Origin: Amycolatopsis nalaikhensis
GTDB lineage: Bacteria; Actinomycetota; Actinomycetes; Mycobacteriales; Pseudonocardiaceae
Assembly (NCBI RefSeq): GCF_030264295.1
Contig: NZ_CP127173.1
Coordinates: 9,245,501 to 9,309,500 of the forward strand
Direction: 5' to 3'
Length of the DNA stretch: 64,000 nt
Numbering within the stretch: the first letter of the stretch is position 1; every line of letters starts with the position of its first letter. The translations under genes were made by a program, and so were the position numbers. The notes under the pieces were generated by a model. It was not told where the DNA came from, did no database searches, and worked only from the letters and a program-made list of their open reading frames with translations. Below, one piece after another: positions 55,688 to 64,000 of the stretch.

Positions 55688-58269
55688 CGGGGAACAGTTT
55701 CGGGAGCCGGTCCGAGCTCGAGCTGGCGGGCGAGCGGTACCGCGTGCACCGCGTCGACGCCGTGCCCGGCTCGGACCGGCTCCCGCTGAGCCACAAGATC
55801 CTGCTGGAAAACCTGCTGCGCCACGAAGACGGCCGGACCGTCACCGCCGAGCGGATCTCCTCGCTCGCGCGCGGCGAAAAGGGCGTCGTCGCGTTCTCGC
55901 CGTCGCGGGTCTTCCTGCACGACACCAACGGCGTCCCGGTGCTGACCGACCTGGCCGCGCTGCGCGACGCCGTGGCCGAGGCGGGCGGCGACCCGGCCGC
56001 GGTGCGCCCTCGCGTGCCCGCCCACCTGACCGTCGACCACTCCATCGCCACCGAGGTCTCCGGGCGGCCGGACGCCGTGCGGCGCAACGTCGAAATCGAG
56101 TACGCGCGCAACGGCGAACGCTTCCGCTTCCTCAAGTGGGGCGACCGGCTCGGCCTGCGCGTGGTCCCGCCGGGCACCGGGATCATGCACCAGATCAACC
56201 TCGAGCACCTGGCGAGCGTGGTCGAGCAGCGGGACGGCTGGGCGTTCCCGGACACCTGCGCCGGCACCGACTCCCACACCACGATGGTCAACGCGCTGGG
56301 CGTGCTGGCCTGGGGTGTCGGCGGGGTCGAGGCCGAGGCCGCGCTGCTCGGGCAGCCGCTGAGCCTGCTCGTGCCGCCGGTCGTCGGCGTCGAGCTGACC
56401 GGCGAGCTCCGCACCGGTACCACGGCGACCGATTTGGTGCTCACCGTCGTCGAGCGGCTGCGGGCGCACGGGGTGGTCGGGAAGTTCGTCGAGTTCACCG
56501 GCCCGGCCGTGGCGCGCCTGCCGCTCGCCCACCGCGCGACGATCGCGAACATGTGCCCGGAGTTCGGCGCCACCGCGGCGTTGTTCCCGATCGACGGCAC
56601 GACACTGGCGTACCTGCGCCTGACCGGCCGTCGCGCGGACCACGTCACGGCCGTCGAGACGTACGCGAAGGAGCAAGGCCTCTGGCACGACCCCGACGCG
56701 GACCCGCGTTACGACGAGCGGCTGCGGATCGATCTCTCCGCGGTGACCGCGTCCCTCGCCGGGCCGCGGCGGCCGCAGGACCGCGTCGCGCTCGCCGACG
56801 TCCCTGCGAGCGTCAGCCGCGCGCTGGGGTCCACTTCGGACGGTCCGGTGCCGGAAGGTGCGGTGGCCATCGCGGCGATCACGTCGTGCACGAACACGTC
56901 CAACCCGCACGTGATGGTCGCCGCCGGGCTGCTCGCCCGCAACGCCCGCGCGCGCGGCCTCTCGGCGAAGCCGTGGGTGAAGACGAGCCTGGCGCCGGGG
57001 TCGAAGACCGTCACGGAATACCTACGGCGGGCCGGGCTGACGGCACCGCTGGACGAGCTGGGCTTCCAGCTGGTCGGCTACGGCTGCATGACGTGCATCG
57101 GCAACTCCGGCCCGCTGCTCTCCCAAGCCGCGGCGGCGGTCGCGGAACGCGGAACCGTCGTCGCGTCCGTGCTGTCGGGGAACCGGAACTTCGACGGCCG
57201 GATCAACAACGACGTCTCGCTCAACTACCTGGCCTCGCCGCCGCTGGTCGTCGCGTACGCGCTGGCCGGAAGGGTCACGGCCGACCTGACGACCGAGCCG
57301 CTCGGCACGGACCCGGACGGCTCCCCCGTCTTCCTCGCGGACATCTGGCCGGACGACGCGGAGATCGACGCGGTCGTCAATGCACACCTCACGCCGGAGC
57401 TGTTCCGCGACGCGTATGCGGACGTCTTCGACGGCGACTCGCTGTGGGCCGAAGTGCCCGCGGCGGACGGCGACCGGTTCGCCTGGCCGTCCGGCTCGAC
57501 CTACCTGCGGCGGCCACCGTTCCTCGACGTCCCGGCCGCGCCCCCGGCCGACCTGACCGGCGCCCGGGCGTTGCTGCTGCTGGGCGACTCGGTGACGACG
57601 GACCACATCAGCCCCGCGGGCCGCATCCCGCCGTCGAGCTGCGCGGGCCGGTACCTGACTGGGCTCGGCGAGACCGAGCTGAACACGTATGCCTCCCGCC
57701 GCGGCAACTTCGAGGTGATGGTCAGAGGTGGGTTCGCCAATCCCCGCTTGGAAAACCGGCTCGCGCCGGGCGGCCTGACCCGCGACGTCACGGGTGCGGC
57801 GGTGCCGGTGTACGAGGCGTCCCGGTCGTTCGCGGGGACTCCCCTGCTGGTGGTCGCGGGCCGCGAGTACGGCACCGGTTCGTCGCGCGACTGGGCGGCG
57901 AAGGCCACGGCGTTGCTGCGGGTCCGGGTGGTGCTGGCTCAGTCGTTCGAGCGGATCCACCGGTCGAATCTGGTGCAGCTGGGTGTGCTGCCGCTGCAGT
58001 TCGCGGAGGGGCAGAGCGCGGACTCTTTGGGCCTGGACGGCACGGAGGAGTTCGACCTGCTGGGCATCCCGGAGGCGGTCGCCGACCCGGAGCGGCCGGT
58101 GACCGTGCGAGTCCGGCCGCGGGAGGGGGCCGCGTTCGAGTTCGCGGTGCGGGCCCGGCTCGACACCCCGCAGGAGGCGGTGCACTACGCGAGTGGCGGC
58201 GTGCTGCCCCAGGTGTTGCGGCATTTCGTGGGGGACGCCGGATCGGGCCGCACCACGGCGGCCGGCTGA
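55684..58269 (+). CDS. Aconitate hydratase A-like hydro-lyase in the ABC operon
   Basis: An 861-residue [4Fe-4S] hydro-lyase of the AcnA/IRP branch. The cluster cysteines are ITSCTNTSN (about residue 402) and the CMTCIG pair (about 470). Further conserved segments are LSHKILLENLLRHEDG, CAGTDSHTTMVNALGVLAWGVGGVEAE, SVTTDHISPAGRIPP and the C-terminal swivel-domain GREYGTGSSRDWAAKA. It is shorter than the ~930-residue housekeeping enzyme of actinomycetes. GTG 55684 overlaps the permease stop, so expression is tied to the amino-acid importer, an unusual linkage. It may isomerise citrate or act on a related tricarboxylate released by the esterases. Confidence 0.88.
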   Translation: MTGNSFGSRSELELAGERYRVHRVDAVPGSDRLPLSHKILLENLLRHEDGRTVTAERISSLARGEKGVVAFSPSRVFLHDTNGVPVLTDLAALRDAVAEAGGDPAAVRPRVPAHLTVDHSIATEVSGRPDAVRRNVEIEYARNGERFRFLKWGDRLGLRVVPPGTGIMHQINLEHLASVVEQRDGWAFPDTCAGTDSHTTMVNALGVLAWGVGGVEAEAALLGQPLSLLVPPVVGVELTGELRTGTTATDLVLTVVERLRAHGVVGKFVEFTGPAVARLPLAHRATIANMCPEFGATAALFPIDGTTLAYLRLTGRRADHVTAVETYAKEQGLWHDPDADPRYDERLRIDLSAVTASLAGPRRPQDRVALADVPASVSRALGSTSDGPVPEGAVAIAAITSCTNTSNPHVMVAAGLLARNARARGLSAKPWVKTSLAPGSKTVTEYLRRAGLTAPLDELGFQLVGYGCMTCIGNSGPLLSQAAAAVAERGTVVASVLSGNRNFDGRINNDVSLNYLASPPLVVAYALAGRVTADLTTEPLGTDPDGSPVFLADIWPDDAEIDAVVNAHLTPELFRDAYADVFDGDSLWAEVPAADGDRFAWPSGSTYLRRPPFLDVPAAPPADLTGARALLLLGDSVTTDHISPAGRIPPSSCAGRYLTGLGETELNTYASRRGNFEVMVRGGFANPRLENRLAPGGLTRDVTGAAVPVYEASRSFAGTPLLVVAGREYGTGSSRDWAAKATALLRVRVVLAQSFERIHRSNLVQLGVLPLQFAEGQSADSLGLDGTEEFDLLGIPEAVADPERPVTVRVRPREGAAFEFAVRARLDTPQEAVHYASGGVLPQVLRHFVGDAGSGRTTAAG

Positions 58270-58375
58270 CCGACCTCACGCAGGCGTCAGCCGAGGCGAC
58301 ACTAAGCCATTCGGGCATGATCACGGCCGATCGCTCACCAGGCGAGCACCTCTGGCCCGGGCGTGTGCAATAGCT

Positions 58376-58531
58376 AGCTCGCAGACGAACAAAGCGCTCA
58401 CGGCGGCGGTCGGGCTCGGGACGATCATGGGCGAATCGCTGCTCACCGCGCCGGCCAACCCGATCGTCTCCTTCCGCGTGTCAAAGGTGCCGATCGAGCC
58501 GTGGAAGTACAGCGCCTGGGAATCCGCATAG
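58376..58531 (+). pseudogene. C-terminal fragment of an unidentified protein
   Basis: An open frame ending at TAG 58531 encodes LASQTNKALTAAVGLGTIMGESLL-type sequence and ends VSKVPIEPWKYSAWESA. This reads like the C-terminal ~45 residues of a real protein but has no start codon or ribosome site; upstream the frame enters aconitase shadow. It is immediately followed by a strong hairpin, as expected for a genuine gene end. The rest was probably lost by deletion. I cannot name the family. The remaining sequence of the 58270-58578 gap shows nothing else. Confidence 0.4.
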
Positions 58532-58564
58532 CGAGCGGGCGCCCGGAATCCGGGCGCCCGCTCG
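58532..58564. terminator. Perfect 16-bp stem hairpin before the RTX gene
   Basis: CGAGCGGGCGCCCGGA (58532-58547), one central base, and the exact complement (58549-58564). It lies 15 bp from the RTX gene stop on the minus strand and directly after the remnant stop on the plus strand. A bidirectional terminator is the straightforward reading. Confidence 0.75.
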
Positions 58565-58578
58565 TCATCGCTCTCCTC

Positions 58579-61500
58579 TCAGGGTGCGCAGGCGTTCGGG
58601 TTGTCGAAGTGGCCCGGCGTGGTCGGGAACGCCGGTCCGGCCCCGTGGTCCTGCAGGTCCGCCTGGTACACCAGCGCCAGCTCGTCGTACGCCGACGTGC
58701 CCGTCGTCGTCACGTCGGCCGGGGCCTGGCCCGCGCCCAGGGAGTGCGCCCACCGCTGCAGGAAGTCCTGCTGCGTCGGGCTCCACTGCCGAACGTCGTT
58801 GTACCCGCCGTACGCCGCATTGCAGTGGGTGTACAGGTTGTACGCCCCGCCCCAGTCCAGCAGGCGGTCGCCCTGGTTGGGGCCGTTGTCGGCCACGTCG
58901 GCCTGCAGCACGTCACGGTCCCAGCCGCCGTAGATCCAGTCGATGCCCTGGTGGTGCTGGTTGTCCGCGACGTCGGCGTTGTCGAGGTTGGTCATCTCGA
59001 ACCACGTGCACGGGTCCACCGTGACCGCGTTCTTGCCGTTGCCGAACGTCTGCGGCCACGGGTTCGCCGAGCACGTCGACGATCCCGGTGTGCCGTACGT
59101 TCCGCGCGGGCGCCAGTCGATGATGTCCGAACCCAGCGCTCCCGTCACCGGGTCGACCGACGGGCCGGTCGTCGCGCCCTTGCCGCCGAGCACGTAGTCG
59201 ACGAGCGAGTCGTTGACGCCGCGGTCGTTCGGGTTGGCCGCGTCGGTGCCGCCCTTGCCGCCCCACAGCACGTCCGCGCCGTCGTCGCCGAAGACGTTGT
59301 CCCCGCCCGAATCGCCGTTGGCCAGGTCGTCGCCGTAGCCGCCGTGGATCGAGTCGTGGTCGTCGCCGCCGCGGATGCGGTCGGTGCCGCCTTCGAGGTC
59401 GCCGCGGTGCGGCATCGCCGGAGCGGTGCCGGGTGCGGCGAACGCGTCGCCGTTGACGTCGTGCTGCAGGTCGACCTGCCGGGTGACCGAGCCGGCCAGG
59501 AATCCCTCGTAGTGGATCTGGGGCACCTGGCTGTTGTCGATCACGAACTTGTTCGAACCGTCCTGGTACACGTCGACGATGCCGCCGCGGTCGCCGACCA
59601 TGGCGTCGTCGCCGCCGGTGCCCCACATCCGGTCGTCACCCAGCTCGCCGTACATGTCGTCGGCGCCGTCACCCGGAGCCGTCGCCGTGCCGGTGTCGCC
59701 GTACATCAGGTCGTTCCCGTCCTGGCCGTACAGCGTGTCCTCGCCCGCGTCGCCCCACAGGTTGTCCGCACCCCAGGCGCCGGGCGCCTCACAGGTGGCC
59801 TGCGTGGTGGTGCAGAAGCGGGTCGGAGCCCCACCCGCGCCGTGGCGGACGAACGCCGCCCCGGCCGGCGGGGTCGCCGGGTAGCGCTTGGCGTAGATCC
59901 GGTTGGTCAGCGGCAGGGAGACCTTCGACAGGTCGTCGCCGAGCGCCACCGGCTTTCCCGTCTGGTCCACGATGTCCCGCACCGCGGTGCCGCCGTCGCC
60001 GAGGATGAAGTCGGCGGCGCCGTCGCCGTGCACGTCGTCGGCCGTGTCGCGGAAGACCGCCAGCGAACTGCCGCCGAGCAGGTCGTCCTGCCCGTTCGGC
60101 GCGGAGACGTCACCGAGGTCGTCCGACGCCGTGCCCGGCCACGCCGGGGTGGCCGGCGCGATCGCGATCCCGGCTTCGGCCAGCGTGCGGTCGCCGAACA
60201 CCGTGTCGTGCCCGCCGTTGCCCTCGGCGTAGTCGTCGTTCGCGCCGCCGGAGATCTGGTCGTCGCCGTCCTGGCCGAAGATCACGTCGACGCCGCCGCC
60301 ACCGGACAGCTGGTCGCCGCCCGCCACCGGACGCGTGGGCGCGCCGAGGAACCCGTTGCTCCACGAGAGGTCGAGCAGCCGCAGCGAACGCTGTGTCTCG
60401 AACGTCCCGTTGCTGCCCACGCGGAGCAGGTACGGCGACGGCGGCGCGATCCGGTCGGTGATCGCGTTGTCGCCGAGCACCACGTCGTCACCCGCGCCAC
60501 CGAACACGGCGTCACCGGTGTCCGGCTGGCCCTGGGTGGTCAACGCCGTGTCGGTCCCGAAGATGACCGAGCTGCCGCCGACGAGGTCGTCGTCGCCGCC
60601 GTTGCCCTCGAGCCAGTCCCGGCCGGGCCCGCCTTCGGCGTAGTCGCCGTCGGCGTTGCCCTTGATCCGGTCGTTGCCGGACTGGCCGAGGATCGCGTCG
60701 CAGCCGTTGTCCCCGGTGATGTCGTCGCCGCCTGAGGTGTTCGGCACCGGTCCGTCGCCGAGGTCGTACAGCTGGATGCTGCGCTGGACCATCGGGGCCG
60801 ACGCGGGAACGTCGGTGTCGAAGCGCCCCTGCGTGATCGGGCTCTTCGGGATGCCCGCGTCCCGCGTGAGCAGCGCGTTGTCACCGGTGATCAGGTCGGC
60901 GTCGTCGCCACCGGAAATGGTGTCCCCGGCGTCGAGCTGACCCGCGGTGCCCTGGCCCGTGCCCGATTCGACGTACGAGGAGCCGCCGACCAGGTCGTCC
61001 TGCCCGGACTCGCCGAACAGCTTGTCCGCGTCCTGGTCACCTTCGGCGTAGTCGTCCCCGGCGTCGCCGTGCACGGTGTCCGCGCCGCCCTGGGCGTAGA
61101 TGACGTCCGTGGCTTCGCCGCCGTAGATCGAGTCGCCGCCGGAGGTGCCCGCCGCCGGGGTGTAGCCGAGGTCGAACAGCACCACGTGCCGTCCGGCCGA
61201 CAGCCCGCGGCCCCGCGTCACCGGGTCGCCGGTGTCGCCACCGCCGGTGCCGGTGATCGTGGCGTTGTCGCCGGCGATCACGTCGTCGCTGCCGCCGCCG
61301 GAGATCGTGTCGCCGGCGTCCGGGTAGCCGGTCGCGTTCTTGACCGCCGGGTTGCCCGGCGTCTGGTGGCTGCCGCCGATGATGTCGTCGGCATCGGCCT
61401 CGCCGTTCAGCTTGTCGGCGCCCGGGTTGCCTTCGATGCGGTCGGGGTCCTTCCCGCCGAAGACCGTGTCGTTCTCCAGCCCGCCGAACAGCGCGTCGTT

Positions 61501-63999
61501 GTCGAACCCGCCGGAGATCGTGTCGTCGCCGCCCAGCGCCGGGTCGGTGCTGGCCAGGTCGAACACCGGGCCGCCGGCCGCCAGCGGATCACCGTTGTCG
61601 CCGATGATCGTGTCCGGGCCGCTGTCGCCGAACAGCTGGTCGCCGTCGTCGGCCTGCCCGGCCGCCCGGGTGCCGCCGACGATCGTGTCGCCGGCCAGGC
61701 CACCCGAGACCCAGTCCTTCCCGTCGTTGCCTTCGATGGTGTCGGGGTCGTCGCCGCCGAACATCGTGTCGACGCCGCCGTTGCCGTACAGCGTGTCGGC
61801 GCCGGAATCGCCGTAGACGGCGTCGTCGTCCGAGCCGCCCCAGACCTGGTCCGCGTCGCGGCCACCGTGCAGGGCGTCCTTGCCCTTCTCGCCGCACACC
61901 AGGTCATCGCCCGCTTCGGCATCGACGTTGTCGTCACCGCCGCCCGCGCGCACGTTCTCCACGCCGGCGCCGCCGATGATCCGGTCGTTGCCGTCGAGCG
62001 GGTCATCGACCGACTCGTCTACCGGGGTCGACGGGATCGGCGTCCCCGCCTTGCACGGGGTCGTCTGCTTGTCGCCGTAGACGTCCGCGCCGCCGTCGCC
62101 GCCGATGACGTGGTCGAAGCCGAGGCCGCCGACCAGCGTCTTGTGGGACGGGGTGATCCCCGTCGGCAGCGGGGTGTGCGTGACGACGTAGAACGGCCCG
62201 AAGCCGTCGGTCTTCCCCGGGTTCGGGAAGTCCAAGGTGGACGGTTCGGCGATGACGTAGTCGTCGTCCGGCCCGCCGTAGAGCGTGTCGGGCCCGTACC
62301 CGCCGAACAGGATGTCGTTGCCGCCGCCACCGCGGAAGTCGTCGTGCTGGTCCTTGGTGGAGTGGCCGGTGACGCGGTCCTGGCCCTTGCCGCCGTACAC
62401 CGTGTCGTTGCCGCTGCCGGTGTCGATGGTGTTGATCGGCCCGCCCGCGGGTCCGCCGGTGGTGTTGGCGTCGTCGGAGCCGTAGCCGTCGATGCCGGGA
62501 TCGACCTGGCCCGCCGGGTAGATCTGGTCGGCCCCGGTGCCGCCGGCGAACCGGTCGCTGCCGTCGCCGCCGACGAGCGTCGCCCCTTGCGAGACGAACA
62601 GCGCCTGCGGATACGTGGGCACGTCCTTGAGGGGGTCGTCGGCCGCGACGCTCAGGGTGTCGTCGCCGCCGTTGCCGTACGCCGTGGACTTCGCGAGGCC
62701 GAGCTTGATCGTGTCACCGGCGTCGCCGGTCCCGGTGCCGCCCGCCGGATCGGGCAGCGAGGCCCAGTTCGGCACGGAGACGGTCGGGCCGCCGCTGCCG
62801 TCGGCGATCGGGTCGCCGCCGTCGCGGCCGTCGTTCGGCAGCTCCTTGAGCCCGATCGACGTCAGCGGGGGCGGCGCGCCGAGGCTCGAGTCGCCCGCGA
62901 CGACGTCCACGCCGTTGCCGACGGTGATGCTGTCGACGCCGGGGCCACCCGCGACGCGGGCTTTCGCATCGTCGCGGACGTAGCTCGTCTTGTTCGCGGC
63001 GAGCACGGTCCGGTCGCCGGTGACGATGACGTCGTCACCGCCACCGCCGTCGATCCAGGAGTTGCCGATGCCGGTCTTGATCTGGTCGTTCTGCGTGCCG
63101 CCGAACACGATCGCGTCGCGGTCGAACTGCGCGGTGGGCGGCGGTGGGCCGTCCTTCGCGGTGTCGGCCTTGGCGTCCCCGATGAACGTCACGCTCATCG
63201 GCTTGGTGTAGCCGCGGCCGTCCACGACGACCCGTTCGATGTTCGCGTTCCGGAACTCGCGCCGGATGCCGAGCATGTCCACGGCCACGCCGGTGAACGC
63301 CGGGTTCGCCGCGTTGGCGTAGTCGTGCAGCGAGGTGATCTTGACGGTCTCCTTCTCCTGCTTGTCCGACTCGTAGGGGTCACCCGCGCCGCCGCCGCGC
63401 TGCGTGGTGTGGCCGAGCGCGGCCGCGTACACGACCAACGTCTTGCCGTCCCCGCTCAGCCCGCCGAGCTTCGGCGGTGGTGGTGTGCAGTTCGGGGTCG
63501 CGGTGAAGTCGAGCAGCGTGACGTCGACGATCGTGAAGCTGAACGACACCGAGAACGGGCCGAACCCGACCGTCACGTACAGCTTGAGGAAGACGTAGAG
63601 CCGCCCGGACACGGTGAACAGACATATCGGGTTGTTCAACGCGGTTTGCAGGAACTCCGTTATCCGGAACTTCCCGTCGTGGTTGGGGTCGTTCCACAGG
63701 AAGGACACGGTGAGCCCGAGCCCGCCTTCGATGCCGACCGTGATGATCACCGCCGTGACCGCGGCGCCGGCCGCGATCTCGCCCGTGAAGGACACGACCG
63801 GGATCGGCTTGCCGTTTTCCGTGGTGTAGAAGAACAAGCTCTGCAGGAAGGCGTTGCCCACCTTGCCGAAGTCGAGATTGCCCGCGCGGGCCGCCTCGAA
63901 CGCCTTGCGGATGCCGTAGGTGTCGAACCCGGCGACGATCCGCAGCGACACCGTCGCCGAGCCGTGCAGGGTGATCACCACCGGCGGCGGCGCGTACAC
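58579..63999 (-). CDS. Giant RTX-type calcium-binding repeat protein, 5' end outside window
   Basis: At least 1,806 residues; the start lies beyond base 64,000. The visible N-terminal ~250 residues are beta-rich and partly hydrophobic (VVITLHGSATVSLRIVAGFD, EIAAGAAVTAVIITVGIEGGLGLTVSFLW), with NDPNHDGKFR resembling an EF-hand-like loop. From about residue 290 to 1,600 there are several dozen GGxGxDxUx nonapeptides that should form Ca2+-loaded parallel beta-rolls, arranged in larger ~140-residue super-repeats. The last ~200 residues are non-repetitive, have paired Cys and end NPNACAP. It is presumably secreted and surface-bound; no type I secretion genes are in view. A terminator hairpin follows at 58532. 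Long opposite-strand ORFs here are artefacts of the repeats. Confidence 0.85.
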   Translation of the reverse strand: MYAPPPVVITLHGSATVSLRIVAGFDTYGIRKAFEAARAGNLDFGKVGNAFLQSLFFYTTENGKPIPVVSFTGEIAAGAAVTAVIITVGIEGGLGLTVSFLWNDPNHDGKFRITEFLQTALNNPICLFTVSGRLYVFLKLYVTVGFGPFSVSFSFTIVDVTLLDFTATPNCTPPPPKLGGLSGDGKTLVVYAAALGHTTQRGGGAGDPYESDKQEKETVKITSLHDYANAANPAFTGVAVDMLGIRREFRNANIERVVVDGRGYTKPMSVTFIGDAKADTAKDGPPPPTAQFDRDAIVFGGTQNDQIKTGIGNSWIDGGGGDDVIVTGDRTVLAANKTSYVRDDAKARVAGGPGVDSITVGNGVDVVAGDSSLGAPPPLTSIGLKELPNDGRDGGDPIADGSGGPTVSVPNWASLPDPAGGTGTGDAGDTIKLGLAKSTAYGNGGDDTLSVAADDPLKDVPTYPQALFVSQGATLVGGDGSDRFAGGTGADQIYPAGQVDPGIDGYGSDDANTTGGPAGGPINTIDTGSGNDTVYGGKGQDRVTGHSTKDQHDDFRGGGGNDILFGGYGPDTLYGGPDDDYVIAEPSTLDFPNPGKTDGFGPFYVVTHTPLPTGITPSHKTLVGGLGFDHVIGGDGGADVYGDKQTTPCKAGTPIPSTPVDESVDDPLDGNDRIIGGAGVENVRAGGGDDNVDAEAGDDLVCGEKGKDALHGGRDADQVWGGSDDDAVYGDSGADTLYGNGGVDTMFGGDDPDTIEGNDGKDWVSGGLAGDTIVGGTRAAGQADDGDQLFGDSGPDTIIGDNGDPLAAGGPVFDLASTDPALGGDDTISGGFDNDALFGGLENDTVFGGKDPDRIEGNPGADKLNGEADADDIIGGSHQTPGNPAVKNATGYPDAGDTISGGGSDDVIAGDNATITGTGGGDTGDPVTRGRGLSAGRHVVLFDLGYTPAAGTSGGDSIYGGEATDVIYAQGGADTVHGDAGDDYAEGDQDADKLFGESGQDDLVGGSSYVESGTGQGTAGQLDAGDTISGGDDADLITGDNALLTRDAGIPKSPITQGRFDTDVPASAPMVQRSIQLYDLGDGPVPNTSGGDDITGDNGCDAILGQSGNDRIKGNADGDYAEGGPGRDWLEGNGGDDDLVGGSSVIFGTDTALTTQGQPDTGDAVFGGAGDDVVLGDNAITDRIAPPSPYLLRVGSNGTFETQRSLRLLDLSWSNGFLGAPTRPVAGGDQLSGGGGVDVIFGQDGDDQISGGANDDYAEGNGGHDTVFGDRTLAEAGIAIAPATPAWPGTASDDLGDVSAPNGQDDLLGGSSLAVFRDTADDVHGDGAADFILGDGGTAVRDIVDQTGKPVALGDDLSKVSLPLTNRIYAKRYPATPPAGAAFVRHGAGGAPTRFCTTTQATCEAPGAWGADNLWGDAGEDTLYGQDGNDLMYGDTGTATAPGDGADDMYGELGDDRMWGTGGDDAMVGDRGGIVDVYQDGSNKFVIDNSQVPQIHYEGFLAGSVTRQVDLQHDVNGDAFAAPGTAPAMPHRGDLEGGTDRIRGGDDHDSIHGGYGDDLANGDSGGDNVFGDDGADVLWGGKGGTDAANPNDRGVNDSLVDYVLGGKGATTGPSVDPVTGALGSDIIDWRPRGTYGTPGSSTCSANPWPQTFGNGKNAVTVDPCTWFEMTNLDNADVADNQHHQGIDWIYGGWDRDVLQADVADNGPNQGDRLLDWGGAYNLYTHCNAAYGGYNDVRQWSPTQQDFLQRWAHSLGAGQAPADVTTTGTSAYDELALVYQADLQDHGAGPAFPTTPGHFDNPNACAP

Positions 64000-64000
64000 C

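Noticed and set aside
58900..62900. Regularly repeated DNA suggestive of a CRISPR array or minisatellite
   Set aside because: Repeats are in-frame, degenerate and encode GGxGxDxxx calcium-binding nonapeptides; there are no conserved direct repeats with unique spacers.
58584..62983. Numerous plus-strand ORFs across the RTX gene
   Set aside because: Repetitive Ser/Pro-rich translations mirror the repeats of the minus-strand gene and have no ribosome sites or domains.

Overview
The window is about 64 kb of very GC-rich DNA from a filamentous actinomycete. Gene packing is dense, GTG starts and 4-bp ATGA/GTGA overlaps are frequent, secreted hydrolases are abundant, and there is a 2-methylisoborneol/encapsulin locus. 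The overall feel is Pseudonocardiaceae, Amycolatopsis-like, but that is inference from gene content and style, since no rRNA or marker gene is present. I see no tRNA, rRNA, CRISPR array or replication origin. The first and last genes run off the window.

Layout. 1-4.4 kb: acyl-CoA operon (CoA-transferase, enoyl-CoA hydratase, acyl-CoA ligase, nitronate monooxygenase-like). 4.4-5.8 kb: alpha/beta hydrolase divergent from a TetR regulator, with two copies of an 18-bp operator. 5.9-12.4 kb: FUSC membrane protein, LigD-type ligase-polymerase, Pro/Ala-rich membrane protein, secreted GH43, AI-2E-type membrane protein. 12.6-16.0 kb: geranyl-PP C-methyltransferase, 2-methylisoborneol synthase and a family-2B encapsulin shell, i.e. 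a terpene nanocompartment operon. 16.1-21.9 kb: PIG-L deacetylase divergent from an operon of ornithine-type aminotransferase (frameshifted), SGNH hydrolase, IPMDH-like dehydrogenase (frameshifted) and an aldehyde dehydrogenase-cupin fusion. 22-24.9 kb: CE15 glucuronoyl esterase with CBM2, NAD(P)-binding epimerase-like protein, darcynin-like protein. 24.9-25.7 kb: a decayed IS481-type element with intact ends and a 6-bp target duplication.

25.7-31.1 kb: a complete-looking hydroxyproline catabolic operon (epimerase, DHDPS-like deaminase, three dehydrogenase subunits) with an XRE-cupin regulator and shared operators. 31.2-39.4 kb: small membrane protein, tandem-HTH regulator, MmyB-type regulator divergent from an oxidoreductase, sialidase, Tat-exported phospholipase C, NTF2-like protein and SDR divergent from a LysR regulator. 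39.5-46.9 kb: two quinone-oxidoreductase-like proteins, GlxA-type and AraC regulators, a cupin, an MFS exporter, an RpiR regulator and ~78-bp tandem repeats. 46.9-58.3 kb: serine hydrolase, two paralogous esterases, a CopD-like membrane protein (frameshifted), a second RpiR regulator, and a divergent polar amino-acid ABC transporter operon that ends in an aconitase. 58.6-64 kb: the C-terminal ~1,800 residues of a giant RTX-type calcium-binding protein.

Three points stand out. First is the terpene synthase/encapsulin locus, whose shell gene has codon usage unlike its neighbours. Second is the RpiR-linked cluster joining esterases, an amino-acid importer and an aconitase, with repeated GTAGC/GCTAC half-sites in its control regions. 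Third is a set of three single-base frameshifts, which need to be separated into real gene decay and sequencing error.
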